From the NCBI GenBank assembly GCA_025936205.1, contig JAICTU010000191.1, forward strand, positions 1-15,837: a stretch of DNA of 15,837 nt. The letters are read 5' to 3'. The translations under genes and the position numbers were made by a program. Below are positions 1-6,469 of this stretch, one piece after another (position 1 is the first letter of the stretch; every line of letters starts with the position of its first letter). Below the pieces are notes generated by a model, which was given only the letters and a program-made list of their open reading frames with translations, had not been told where the DNA came from and did no database searches. This DNA comes from Polyangiaceae bacterium (GTDB taxonomy: Bacteria > Myxococcota > Polyangia > Polyangiales > Polyangiaceae).

Positions 1-90
1 GATACGGCTGCAGACGATACGGCTGCAGACGATACGGCTGCAGACGATACGGCTGCAGACGATACGGCTGCAGACGATACGGCTGCAGAC
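1..90. repeat. 15-bp tandem repeat (minisatellite), six perfect copies
   Basis: Six identical head-to-tail copies of the 15-base unit GATACGGCTGCAGAC fill positions 1-90. A partial unit (GATAC, 91-95) follows, after which the sequence diverges. The array reaches the left edge, so its full length is unknown. The unit is a multiple of three and lies inside a minus-strand open frame, where each copy encodes Val-Ser-Ser-Ala-Ala. Changes in copy number would therefore lengthen or shorten the protein by five residues without breaking the frame. Each unit contains the palindrome CTGCAG. Copies are perfectly identical, which points to recent slippage-type expansion (inference). Confidence 0.97.
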
Positions 91-566
91 GATACAGCCC
101 AGGATACGAGCGCCACCAGATTGCTCAGCACCTGCGCGTCAATCGTGGCGCCTCCGATCTCCGTCGGGTCGATACTCAGCGCAACGCGCTGGCTTACCGC
201 GAGCGGAGCGACCAGGGTCGATAGCTCCGACAGGAGTTGCGCCGCGGGCACCTCACCTTTGCCATCGCCCTCCTTCGAGTGCGCATCCTGCAGCGTCAGA
301 TATTCCACGAACTGGCGCAGCCCCTCCGCGAGCTTCCGCACCTGATCGTCGATGCGTGTCAGCTGCGCTCCCGCATTCACTGGGTCCTGGCGGATCAGCT
401 CCGAACGGCCGCTGATCACGTTCAGGGGAGTGCCGGCTGCATGAGCGATGGCAGCCGCTACTTCGGCCGCCGCTGCGCGAAGCTGACGCTGATACAGCGC
501 GTCCAGGCGCGCATAAAGCGAAGCATCGAGCGGCTGTGGAACGGGCGTCTCTCGAGGAAGTGTCAC
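1..566 (-). CDS. Small histidine kinase, N-terminal part (HisKA plus degenerate N-box), runs off left edge
   Basis: The minus-strand frame is open from an in-frame stop near 598 to the edge. The likely start is GTG at 566, with only a weak AGAG upstream; no ATG is available. No sensor domain precedes the dimerisation domain. After an Ala-rich helix, the H-box reads IAHAAGTPLNVISGRSELI, with phospho-accepting His42. The second DHp helix follows (about residues 66-92), then the beginning of an ATPase-like domain. The N-box region (about 146-158) reads VLSNLVALVSWAV. It keeps the first Asn (149), but the usual second Asn of NLxxNA is Leu153. Directly after it, from residue 158, the chain becomes (VSSAA)n encoded by the tandem repeat. 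The kinase is therefore probably poorly active or inactive in ATP binding, unless the missing part compensates. Family assignment is firm; start and activity are uncertain. Confidence 0.8.
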   Translation of the reverse strand, partial: MTLPRETPVPQPLDASLYARLDALYQRQLRAAAAEVAAAIAHAAGTPLNVISGRSELIRQDPVNAGAQLTRIDDQVRKLAEGLRQFVEYLTLQDAHSKEGDGKGEVPAAQLLSELSTLVAPLAVSQRVALSIDPTEIGGATIDAQVLSNLVALVSWAVSSAAVSSAAVSSAAVSSAAVSSAAVSSAAV

Positions 567-1093
567 GGCAAAGCTCTGCGGCAGAGGAGAGGGGATTCAT
601 CGAGGCTACGCGACCCGTTCCCTGCTTGCAATGCTCTCCGCGGGGGCTTGGAACGCGCGTGTCGCTGTGCTCCACCTGCGCAGGCACTCTCGCTCTGCAA
701 CCCGGGTCACGGGCGCTTCACCCGCTGCTCGCTGGCGTTGCACGCTTCGCTGCCGACACGCTGAGCTCCTCGTCGCGCGGGGATCCGCACCCAGCCGCGG
801 GCAACCGCTGGGCGCCTTGCGCGTGGAGTGACAACCTTGCCGAGACAGGTTGCCTTCAGTGTGCGCGGCGCTTCCGAGTGCGTGGCAACCTTGCGCGAGC
901 CGTGAAGGCAAAGCGTGGCGCGCTGGCTTCCGGTACCGTCGCCAGTTGCACCGCAAGGGCCCGAGGCGGAGCGCAGAAACCGCAGAATCCCGGCTTTTCC
1001 GCCTCCAGCTCGGCTCTGGCACGGCACCTGCTCTGAGACAGCTCGAGCGCCGCTCTTCGGAGCGAGCGCACTTCATCCCTGGAGGAACCAACC
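567..1093. other. 527-bp stretch without a convincing gene
   Basis: The open frames here read as Arg/Ala/Ser-rich translations with no recognisable domain on either strand, so I call none. A small cluster of related short motifs lies at 832-894. CAACCTTGC occurs at 832-840 and 886-894, and the inverted form AGGTTG at 847-852 can pair with CAACCT at 832-837. This cluster could be part of a control region for the gene at 1094 or for the divergent kinase at 566, but nothing proves it. Confidence 0.5.
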
Positions 1094-1258
1094 ATGTTGC
1101 ATTGGGCAGCTGTATTTCTGGTCATCGCGCTGATCGCGGCTCTGTTCGGTTTCGGTGGCATCGCTGCCGGCGCAGCGGGCATCGCCAAGGTGCTGTTCGT
1201 CTTGTTCATCATCCTGGCGCTGGTCGCCTTCGTCGTCGGTCGGCGCGCGCCCATCTAA
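1094..1258 (+). CDS. UPF0391 / DUF1328 small membrane protein (YtjA type)
   Basis: This encodes a 54-residue protein starting [20 protein letters not shown] and ending in a short basic tail, GRRAPI. Two hydrophobic helices (about residues 4-22 and 30-47) are joined by a Gly/Ala-rich turn ([11 protein letters not shown]). The length, the opening MLxWAxxFLxxAxIAAxxGF and the GIAxxAAxIAKxLFxxF pattern match the DUF1328 family. That family is common in proteobacteria, is located in the inner membrane, and has no settled function, though some members are stress-induced. A strong ribosome binding site (GGAGG, 1081-1085) lies 8 bases before the ATG. It appears monocistronic, with a long untranslated leader region upstream and a GC-rich inverted repeat downstream. 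Confidence 0.92.
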   Translation: MLHWAAVFLVIALIAALFGFGGIAAGAAGIAKVLFVLFIILALVAFVVGRRAPI

Positions 1259-1561
1259 ATGTGAACTGACTGCGTTAAACGCGCACCGCTCAGAGCGACG
1301 CCCCTGCGATTGCTGCCGAGCTGGGTGAACGGGCCGGGTCACTGCCTTCGTGAAACCTCGGGGAGGACCCGGCCCCTAGCTCACCTCCGCATCTGCCGCG
1401 AGGTGGGGCGGTTTGTCACCCGAGGCGCATCGGGCCTCGCCCCCGCTGTCGATCGGGAAGGCCCAACCCAGCGTGCTCCGCAGCAGCGAGCCTCGTCCGC
1501 ACCGGCGGGCTGCTGCAGCAACGAGGAGAAAGCGTGGCATGCCGATTGCTGAAGCGGCGAC
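1259..1561. other. 303-bp spacer between the DUF1328 gene and the kinase gene
   Basis: I see no gene here. The stretch holds the inverted repeat at 1331-1375 and presumably the promoter of the Ser/Thr kinase gene. No promoter could be placed with confidence in this GC-rich sequence. An in-frame stop (TGA, 1550-1552) fixes the upstream limit of the kinase frame. Confidence 0.5.
1331..1375 (+). terminator. Perfect 10-bp inverted repeat, possible terminator without U-tract
   Basis: GGGCCGGGTC (1331-1340) and GACCCGGCCC (1366-1375) are exact reverse complements separated by 25 bases. The very GC-rich stem lies about 75 bases after the stop codon of the DUF1328 gene. No T-run follows, so it is either a factor-dependent terminator or RNA-stabilising hairpin, or a DNA operator in front of the kinase gene. 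The sequence alone does not decide. Confidence 0.4.
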
Positions 1562-2770
1562 GTGAGTCCCGCGACCCTGGCTCTCCTGCCTCTCTCCTCT
1601 GGCGCCGAACGCAGCGCCACCGAAGCTTGCTTTGCCGGCCGCTACCGCATCGATTCGGTGCTGGGCAGCGGCGGTATGGGCGTCGTCTATGCAGCGACGC
1701 ACCTGGAGCTGGGCTTGCCCCTGGCTCTCAAGATTTTGCATCCGATGCTCACCGCCTCGCCCGAAGCTCGCGCCAGGTTCTGCATCGAGGCGCGCGCCTG
1801 CGCCGCGCTGAGCTCGCCGCACACGCTACGCATCTACGATGCGGGATTGCTCGGCTCCGAAGAGTGTTACATCGTGATGGAGCGACTGGAAGGCAGAGAC
1901 TTGCTCCAGTTGCTGCGGGCGGAAGGGCCGCTGCCGGTCGACGTGGCGGTGAACTACGTGCTCCAGGCCTGCTCCGGGCTGGCGGAGGCTCATGCGCAGG
2001 GGATTGTCCACCGCGACATCAAGCCAGAAAATCTGTTCCTGGCTCAGCAGCGAGGCGGCGCTCCGCTGATCAAGATCATGGACTTCGGCGTCGCGCGCTG
2101 GCGCAGGATGGAGGCGCGCGGGCGCCGCATCACCAACCCGAACGCGAATGTCGGATCGCCTTGCTATCAGTCGCCGGAGCAGATGCAGAGCGCAGCCAGC
2201 GTCGATGAGCGGAGTGACATCTGGTCGCTGGGGCTGGTGCTGTTCGAGTTGCTCACCGGCTATTGCCCGTTCGAGAGCGAGAGCATCCCGGAGACCTGCT
2301 GGAAGGTCTTGCAAGGGCCGCGGCCTTCTCTGCTGGCGGCACGGGCTCGCCTCGATCCAGGCCTGGAGCGCATCTTTCAGCGCTGTCTCGCCCTCAATCC
2401 GGCCGATCGCTTCCGCTCCGTCGCGCACCTGGCGGCGGCGCTGCGGCCCTTCGCCAAGCCCGTCCTGCACGAGTCCGGAGTGCGTCCTCAGGGTCTTCCC
2501 ACACTCCCGGCGCCCGTGAGCGCGCGGCGCAGCCGTTCCGAGCAGATGCTCTGGGCTGCGATGTTTCTGCTCGGTGCCGGGGTGACCTCGGCGGTGCACG
2601 CGTTGCAAGCCCGCTTCATCGAGCATGGCGGCGCACTGAGCTATGCGTCGAGCGCGTTGCCAGCCCAGGCGGACTGGCTTCGACGGGCATTGCCCGAGAG
2701 CGTCGGCGCGTCGCTGCTGGGCTCTGCGGTCTCAGGCCCCGCGCTCGACCCGTCCCTGGCCGCCCGCTAG
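1562..2770 (+). CDS. Membrane-anchored Hanks-type serine/threonine protein kinase
   Basis: This is a 402-residue protein. The GTG start is forced by an in-frame stop at 1550 and the lack of any other start before the Gly-rich loop; the ribosome binding site is weak. Kinase subdomains are complete: Gly-loop GSGGMGVV (35-42), ATP-anchoring Lys57, alpha-C Glu76, catalytic loop HRDIKPEN (150-157, catalytic Asp152), metal-binding DFG (174-176), and an activation segment ending GSPCYQSPEQ (198-207), with SPE in place of APE. The catalytic domain spans about residues 28-290. A juxtamembrane linker follows, then one transmembrane helix (about 328-348) and a short 54-residue outer tail with no PASTA or other sensor domain. 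It should phosphorylate proteins at the inner face of the membrane; its substrate is unknown. It stands alone and is probably its own transcription unit. It converges on the lipoprotein gene with only 14 bases between the stops. Confidence 0.95.
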   Translation: MSPATLALLPLSSGAERSATEACFAGRYRIDSVLGSGGMGVVYAATHLELGLPLALKILHPMLTASPEARARFCIEARACAALSSPHTLRIYDAGLLGSEECYIVMERLEGRDLLQLLRAEGPLPVDVAVNYVLQACSGLAEAHAQGIVHRDIKPENLFLAQQRGGAPLIKIMDFGVARWRRMEARGRRITNPNANVGSPCYQSPEQMQSAASVDERSDIWSLGLVLFELLTGYCPFESESIPETCWKVLQGPRPSLLAARARLDPGLERIFQRCLALNPADRFRSVAHLAAALRPFAKPVLHESGVRPQGLPTLPAPVSARRSRSEQMLWAAMFLLGAGVTSAVHALQARFIEHGGALSYASSALPAQADWLRRALPESVGASLLGSAVSGPALDPSLAAR

Positions 2771-2781
2771 ACGGGCGTTTT
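2761..2781 (+). terminator. Intrinsic terminator that contains the kinase stop codon
   Basis: CGCCCG (2761-2766) pairs perfectly with CGGGCG (2772-2777) around the 5-base loop CTAGA, followed by TTTT (2778-2781). The TAG stop codon of the kinase (2768-2770) sits in the loop. The orientation suits the plus-strand kinase transcript. Read from the minus strand, the hairpin has no trailing T-run, so it should not act in that direction. Confidence 0.75.
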
Positions 2782-2784
2782 CGC

Positions 2785-3177
2785 TCAGCTGGCGCACAGG
2801 CTCGCCGCCTGGCAGGCAGGAAGCTGCTCCAGCGATTCCAGCGCGCTCGAGCATTCCAGCACGCGGATCTCGGTCAGGCAGCGATCGAGCGCGGCCGTAT
2901 CGAGCCCCGCTCTACACTCCTGCGCATCGAACTCACCTTGCCACTCGGTCCACACCCGGGAGAGGCAGTCCTCGGGCGACGAATAGCGCTTGTCTGCGCC
3001 GACGTTATTGCAACGCGCTTCGCGCGAACAGCGCGCCTCCGCCAGCTGTTCGTTGGCGGAGGCGCTTTCCGACGGCACCGGTTCGGCTTTGGCGAGCTGT
3101 GGAGGGCGCGCGCTGCCGCCACACGCGCCGAGCCCGCAGACGCCGGAGAGCAGTAGGGATCGAGCCAGATGTTTCAT
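2785..3177 (-). CDS. Cysteine-rich lipoprotein, resembling the myxobacterial DUF6184 family
   Basis: This encodes a 130-residue secreted lipoprotein. MKHLARSLLLSGVCGLGAC is a textbook type II signal peptide with lipobox LGAC and lipidated Cys19. The mature part starts with a Ser/Pro/Ala linker and then carries eight further cysteines (50, 56, 71, 88, 100, 109, 122, 128), enough for four disulfides. The first motif reads CSREARCNNVG..RYSSPEDC. I recall this pattern from small myxobacterial lipoproteins filed as DUF6184, but I could not check it. GGAGG stands 5 bases before the ATG. The gene starts 41 bases after the encapsulin stop on the same strand, so it may be the last gene of that operon, behind a hairpin. 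Its function is unknown. A role in iron delivery at the envelope would be speculation. Confidence 0.85.
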   Translation of the reverse strand: MKHLARSLLLSGVCGLGACGGSARPPQLAKAEPVPSESASANEQLAEARCSREARCNNVGADKRYSSPEDCLSRVWTEWQGEFDAQECRAGLDTAALDRCLTEIRVLECSSALESLEQLPACQAASLCAS

Positions 3178-3190
3178 GGATCCTCCATTC

Positions 3191-3218
3191 CGCTCGCCGG
3201 CGGATCGATCGGCGAGCG
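3191..3218 (-). other. Perfect 8-bp stem-loop between encapsulin and lipoprotein genes
   Basis: CGCTCGCC (3191-3198) and GGCGAGCG (3211-3218) form a perfect stem with a 12-base loop. In the minus-strand transcript the stem begins right after the encapsulin stop codon (TAG, 3221-3219) and ends 13 bases before the lipoprotein ATG. No U-run follows. It could protect the 3' end of the shell mRNA, partly terminate it, or lower expression of the lipoprotein relative to the shell. These roles are inferred from position. Confidence 0.6.
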
Positions 3219-4025
3219 CTAGCGGTAAATCAAGGGCACAGCGGCCTCCGGAGACAGGACCCGAAACGTGAAGCTCTCCTGAAGGTACAGGTTCACGCTC
3301 GTGGCGGAATGATCTTCGTAGCCGATGGAGAAGTCGCGGCCAACGACCAGCTCGAAGTCTCCGCCGCGTTGACTGGTGACCAGTGCCCCGCGAATGCCGG
3401 GCGCCCAGATGATCTCTCCGGCGATCAGTTGCCGCACGTGTTCGAGCACGGGATAGCCCCCGGCAGTGGCGGTGCCAGTCAGGCCCTTGTAGCAATCGGG
3501 CCCCAGCGCAATCGTATACGGTCCGCCCACGCCGGCCGTGCGCAAGCGCGCGAGAGCCTCGGACACGACCAGGGGGAACCTCTGATAGTCCTGGGTCAGG
3601 CTCAGCGATGAGCGCTCCGCCGCGCTGCAGATGCCCTGGATTTCTGCTTCGGGGAAGCCATGGAAGATGGCGCGATCTTCTGCCACCCCGATCGCGTTGG
3701 CCGCACGCCTCACGGCATCCAGCTCCAGCGTGGGAGCGCCGCGCTCCAGGGCGTCCAGCTCACGGCGCGGCAGCTCGAAGTCTGCTCGCAGCTCCACCAG
3801 CCGGAGTACCCGCCGCAGCGCAGCCGAAACCCCCTCGAGCGGCGCCGACGAAAGCTCCTGAACCTGGCCGGTCGGGACTGCCGAAGCACTCCAGCCGAGC
3901 GGTCCGTTGAAATCGACGATACGCCGGGCGCCCAGGACCACTCCGAGCTTCTGGCGCGCCTCAGCATCGATCGCCTTCCACGCCGCCGCAGACAGCGGAG
4001 CCTGCTCGCGTCTTAGATCATTCAT
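3219..4025 (-). CDS. enc: Encapsulin shell protein, family 1 (linocin-M18/HK97 fold)
   Basis: This is a 268-residue protein starting MNDLRREQAPLSAAAWKAID, the N-terminal helix typical of EncFtn-linked encapsulins such as that of Rhodospirillum rubrum. Further family hallmarks are GARRIVDFNGPLGW (about 32-45), the E-loop stretch ELRADFELPRRELDALERG (about 78-96), the spine helix with EDRAIFHG (about 116-123), the central domain with GPYTIALGP and VLEHVRQL, and the C-terminal FRVLSPEAAVPLIYR. About 60 copies are expected to form a T=1 cage of roughly 24 nm around cargo (family knowledge). I chose ATG at 4025 rather than ATG at 4052, which would add nine residues and overlap the cargo stop codon as ATGA. 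The shorter form matches known N-termini and has GAGG upstream. The gene follows the cargo gene after 23 bases, so the two are cotranscribed. Confidence 0.95.
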   Translation of the reverse strand: MNDLRREQAPLSAAAWKAIDAEARQKLGVVLGARRIVDFNGPLGWSASAVPTGQVQELSSAPLEGVSAALRRVLRLVELRADFELPRRELDALERGAPTLELDAVRRAANAIGVAEDRAIFHGFPEAEIQGICSAAERSSLSLTQDYQRFPLVVSEALARLRTAGVGGPYTIALGPDCYKGLTGTATAGGYPVLEHVRQLIAGEIIWAPGIRGALVTSQRGGDFELVVGRDFSIGYEDHSATSVNLYLQESFTFRVLSPEAAVPLIYR

Positions 4026-4048
4026 GTTCTTTTCGCCTCGATCCGCGC

Positions 4049-4441
4049 TCATGATTTCTTGCTCTTCAGGCTACCGATCCCGAGCGAGCCATCGCTGGCC
4101 GGGGCAGGCTTTGCCGCGCTCGAGCTGTTCAGAGCGGCGGCTTCCTGCTCGGCCTCCGCCTCGATGATCGAACCCGGGTGATAGAGGTAGGTGTCGAAGT
4201 GACCGGCCAGGACCGCGTCCTTGCGCCTCAGCCACTCGAGCAGCATCGAAGCGTGCTCTTTCTCCTCGTTGCCGTTGTGTTCGAGGATCGCGCGCAGATC
4301 CTCATCCGTCGCCGCTTCGGCGCGCTGGGCGTACCAGTCCGCCGCTTCCAGCTCCTCCATCACCGACGCGATCGCTCGGTGACGATCGATCACGTCGGCG
4401 CTCAGGTTCTCTTCGTGTAACCCTTTGCTGCTATCGGTCAT
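4049..4441 (-). CDS. encFtn: Encapsulated ferritin (EncFtn), encapsulin cargo ferroxidase
   Basis: This is a 130-residue ferritin-like protein with two long helices that must dimerise to build one four-helix ferroxidase unit. The core HRAIASVMEELEAADWYAQR (21-40) and EEKEHASMLLEWLRR (59-73) align with the Rhodospirillum rubrum EncFtn. Iron ligands are kept: Glu30, Glu60 and His63 correspond to E32, E62 and H65 of that protein. Glu29, Glu32, Trp36 and Tyr37 of the entry site are also present. After an Ala/Ser/Pro linker the C-terminus carries the cargo-loading peptide DGSLGIGSLKSKKS (117-130), which docks inside the encapsulin shell. Known EncFtn proteins oxidise Fe(II) but cannot store it without the cage. 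GAAGGGAG lies just before the ATG. It is the first gene of the minus-strand operon. Confidence 0.95.
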   Translation of the reverse strand: MTDSSKGLHEENLSADVIDRHRAIASVMEELEAADWYAQRAEAATDEDLRAILEHNGNEEKEHASMLLEWLRRKDAVLAGHFDTYLYHPGSIIEAEAEQEAAALNSSSAAKPAPASDGSLGIGSLKSKKS

Positions 4442-4854
4442 GCGCTCCCTTCACGGCTCGCTCGCCGCTCGGAAGGGCGCGAGCCGACGGGCGCGGGAAA
4501 ATGCATCGCACGTGCCAAGTCGGCGCGGACGCGGGCGCCGCGCTCGCCCGTGCCGAATTTCGCGCTGCCCAGAGGCGCGCCGTTCTGGGTGAGGCAAAAA
4601 GTCTCGGTTCAGCCAGCTCGTCTCACTGCTCTCCAAGGGGCAGAACGTTACTGATGCGAACCAGTCGGAGCTTTCGTTGACGGGGAATGGGCACAGAAGC
4701 AAAATAACCTCGAGTTCGTCGCACAAATCATGGTGACGCGCGCGATGGCCTCAGCGCGATTTCCCCCCCCCCGTCGGGCGGTGTCCGGTCGCGGCTTGGG
4801 CGTGATGCCCACGTCACGTCAGACCCGCAGGAGATCGCAGAGGGTCGCATACCC
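4442..4854. promoter_or_regulatory. 413-bp divergent intergenic region (ferritin operon / MEDS kinase)
   Basis: The region must hold the promoters of both the minus-strand EncFtn-encapsulin operon and the plus-strand MEDS kinase. A run of ten C residues lies at 4763-4772. Imperfect or short dyads are visible: CCCAGA/TCTGGG at 4568-4573 and 4584-4589, and CGTGA/TCACG at 4801-4805 and 4814-4818. An AT-richer patch lies near 4696-4706. I see no convincing Fur-box-like AT-rich repeat. The open frame at 4451-4726 on the minus strand shows no domain features and is not called. Confidence 0.5.
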
Positions 4855-6465
4855 GTGAACGATTTCCTTCAGTTGCAGTCCCCCAAGCGGGATGCCGGTC
4901 CCGTCCACATCGCAGCGGGCTTGCTCGAAGAGCCGCCGGGCGCGAGTCACTTCGTGCAGTTCTACGATGATGAGGCGTTCCTCTTCGAAACCGTTGCGCG
5001 CTTTGCCGGCGCAGGGCTCGAGGCAGGGGAGCGCGTGCTCTTGATCTCGACTCCGGAGCACGTTGCAGGCGTCCTGGGGCAGCTCGATCCGGAGCGCGTC
5101 GCGCGAGCCCTGCGAGAGGGCCAGATCAGCGTGGTCGACGCGCGCTCGCTGCTCGCCGCGCTGCTGGTCGACGACATGCCCGATGCCGCGCGATTTCGTG
5201 AAGCGTTGAAGCCACTGCTGGAAGCTCCTGCCGAGACTTCAGCTCGGCCGCTGCGGGCATTCGGCGAGATGGTGAATGTGCTCTGGCGCGACGGCAACCC
5301 CCGCGCGGCGATCCGCCTCGAGGAGCTCTGGATGGAGGCGGTGCGCGAGCATCAGCTCGTGCTGCTCTGCGGCTACGCCGCGGCGAACTTCCGTGAACCA
5401 GGAGATGCGCTCGGCTTCTCCGACGTATGCGCCACGCACAGCCATGTATTGCCCACGGAGGGCTACGCGCAGCTCGCGGATTCGCTGCAGCAGCTGCGCG
5501 AGATCAGCGTGCTGCAGCAGCGCGCGCACGCGCTCGAGGGTGAGGTTCGCCAGCGCAAGGCCGTCGAGAGCGCGCTGCGCGATGTGCTCGAACGGCGAGC
5601 TCAGGTAGAAGCGGAGCTGCGTGCCAGCCTGGAGCGGGAGCAAGAGGCACGGCTTCAGGCGCAGGCCAATGACGCCTTCAAGGAGGTGTTCATGGGCATC
5701 CTCGGTCACGACCTGCGCAATCCGCTCAACACCATCTTGACCACGGCTCGGCTCATGACCTTGCGCGGGGAGCTCTTGCCCGAGAGCCAGAAGCGCATCG
5801 ATCGCGTGATCTCCAGCGGCGTGCGCATGCAGCGCATGATCGAGCAGATTTTGGACATGGCCCGCGACCGTCTGGCCTCGGGGATCGCCGTCAGCCGCAC
5901 GGCCCCGCGCGACCTGGTACCGCTGGTGAGCAAGATCGTGGAAGAAACGCGGCTCGCGCACCCCGAGCGGCGCATCGAGCTGAGCGCCGAGGGGCGCTGT
6001 TTCGCGAGTGTGGACGCTGACCGCTTCGAGCAGGTTGTCTCCAACCTGCTGGGCAATGCGGCGACGCACGGCGAGCCCGCGCGACCCATCCTGGTCCGCG
6101 TAGCGCGCGTGGTAGGCGCCGTCCGCGGGGACACCTCCGAGGAGGAGACCTCGGGGGCTCAGGTGAGCTTCAGCGTGCGCAATTACGGCACCCCGATCGA
6201 CCCGAGCTCCTTGCCCTTGCTCTTCGATCCCTTCCGGCGTCAACGAAAGCCAGAGGGACGCTCCGCGGGGCTGGGCCTGGGGCTCTACATCTCCGAGCGC
6301 ATCGTGAGGGCACACGGGGGCACCATCCGGGTCGAGTCTTCTCAAAAAGACGGCACGCTGTTCGAGGCGGTGATTCCGTGTGAGCCCGCCGCCCCTCGTG
6401 CGCTGCAGCCATTGCTGGATGCGTCCGCGGTCGAACCCGCTGTGCTTCAACCGGCGGAGCGCTGA
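4855..6465 (+). CDS. MEDS-domain sensor histidine kinase
   Basis: This is a 536-residue cytoplasmic protein with no membrane segment. The GTG start lies 10 bases after AGAGGG. Residues about 31-180 form a MEDS (DcmR-like sensory) domain: SHFVQFYDDEAFLFETVARF at the start, GERVLLISTPEH at 58-69, and FGEMVNVLW at 136-144 with LLCGYAAANF at 170-179 near its end. A coiled linker (about 205-275) leads to HisKA with H-box GHDLRNPLNTIL (His285). The HATPase domain follows: N-box FEQVVSNLLGNAATHG (391-406), a variant G1 box VRNYGTPIDP (441-450), LFDPF (456-460) and G2 box GLGLGLYIS (472-480). It should autophosphorylate in response to an unknown signal; MEDS domains were named from methanogen and methylotroph regulators. 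The next gene, 4 bases downstream, encodes its probable receiver partner. Confidence 0.93.
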   Translation: MNDFLQLQSPKRDAGPVHIAAGLLEEPPGASHFVQFYDDEAFLFETVARFAGAGLEAGERVLLISTPEHVAGVLGQLDPERVARALREGQISVVDARSLLAALLVDDMPDAARFREALKPLLEAPAETSARPLRAFGEMVNVLWRDGNPRAAIRLEELWMEAVREHQLVLLCGYAAANFREPGDALGFSDVCATHSHVLPTEGYAQLADSLQQLREISVLQQRAHALEGEVRQRKAVESALRDVLERRAQVEAELRASLEREQEARLQAQANDAFKEVFMGILGHDLRNPLNTILTTARLMTLRGELLPESQKRIDRVISSGVRMQRMIEQILDMARDRLASGIAVSRTAPRDLVPLVSKIVEETRLAHPERRIELSAEGRCFASVDADRFEQVVSNLLGNAATHGEPARPILVRVARVVGAVRGDTSEEETSGAQVSFSVRNYGTPIDPSSLPLLFDPFRRQRKPEGRSAGLGLGLYISERIVRAHGGTIRVESSQKDGTLFEAVIPCEPAAPRALQPLLDASAVEPAVLQPAER

Positions 6466-6469
6466 GCGC

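Noticed and set aside
1..90. CRISPR-like array
   Set aside because: The 15-base units are directly adjacent with no spacers and lie in frame within a coding region.
606..1091. Minus-strand open frame upstream of the left-edge kinase, as a possible frameshifted sensor domain
   Set aside because: The translation is Arg/Ser/Cys-rich without any domain-like pattern, and the kinase frame is closed by a stop near 598.
4025..4052. Encapsulin start at 4052 (ATGA overlap with EncFtn stop)
   Set aside because: It would add nine residues (MSADRGEKN) not found at the N-terminus of related shells. The ATG at 4025 has GAGG upstream and matches the family start.
4451..4726. Minus-strand open frame between EncFtn and the MEDS kinase
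   Set aside because: Biased composition, no motif, and placement in the divergent promoter region; not supported as a gene.
4442..4854. Fur box or other recognisable iron-regulator site
   Set aside because: No AT-rich GATAAT-type repeat is visible. Only short GC-rich dyads and a C-run are present.
5295..6465. MEDS kinase as a pseudo-kinase because its G1 box has Asn instead of Asp (VRNYGTPID)
   Set aside because: Variants of the form VxNxGxPI are common in a large active kinase subfamily, and its H-, N-, F- and G2-boxes are intact.
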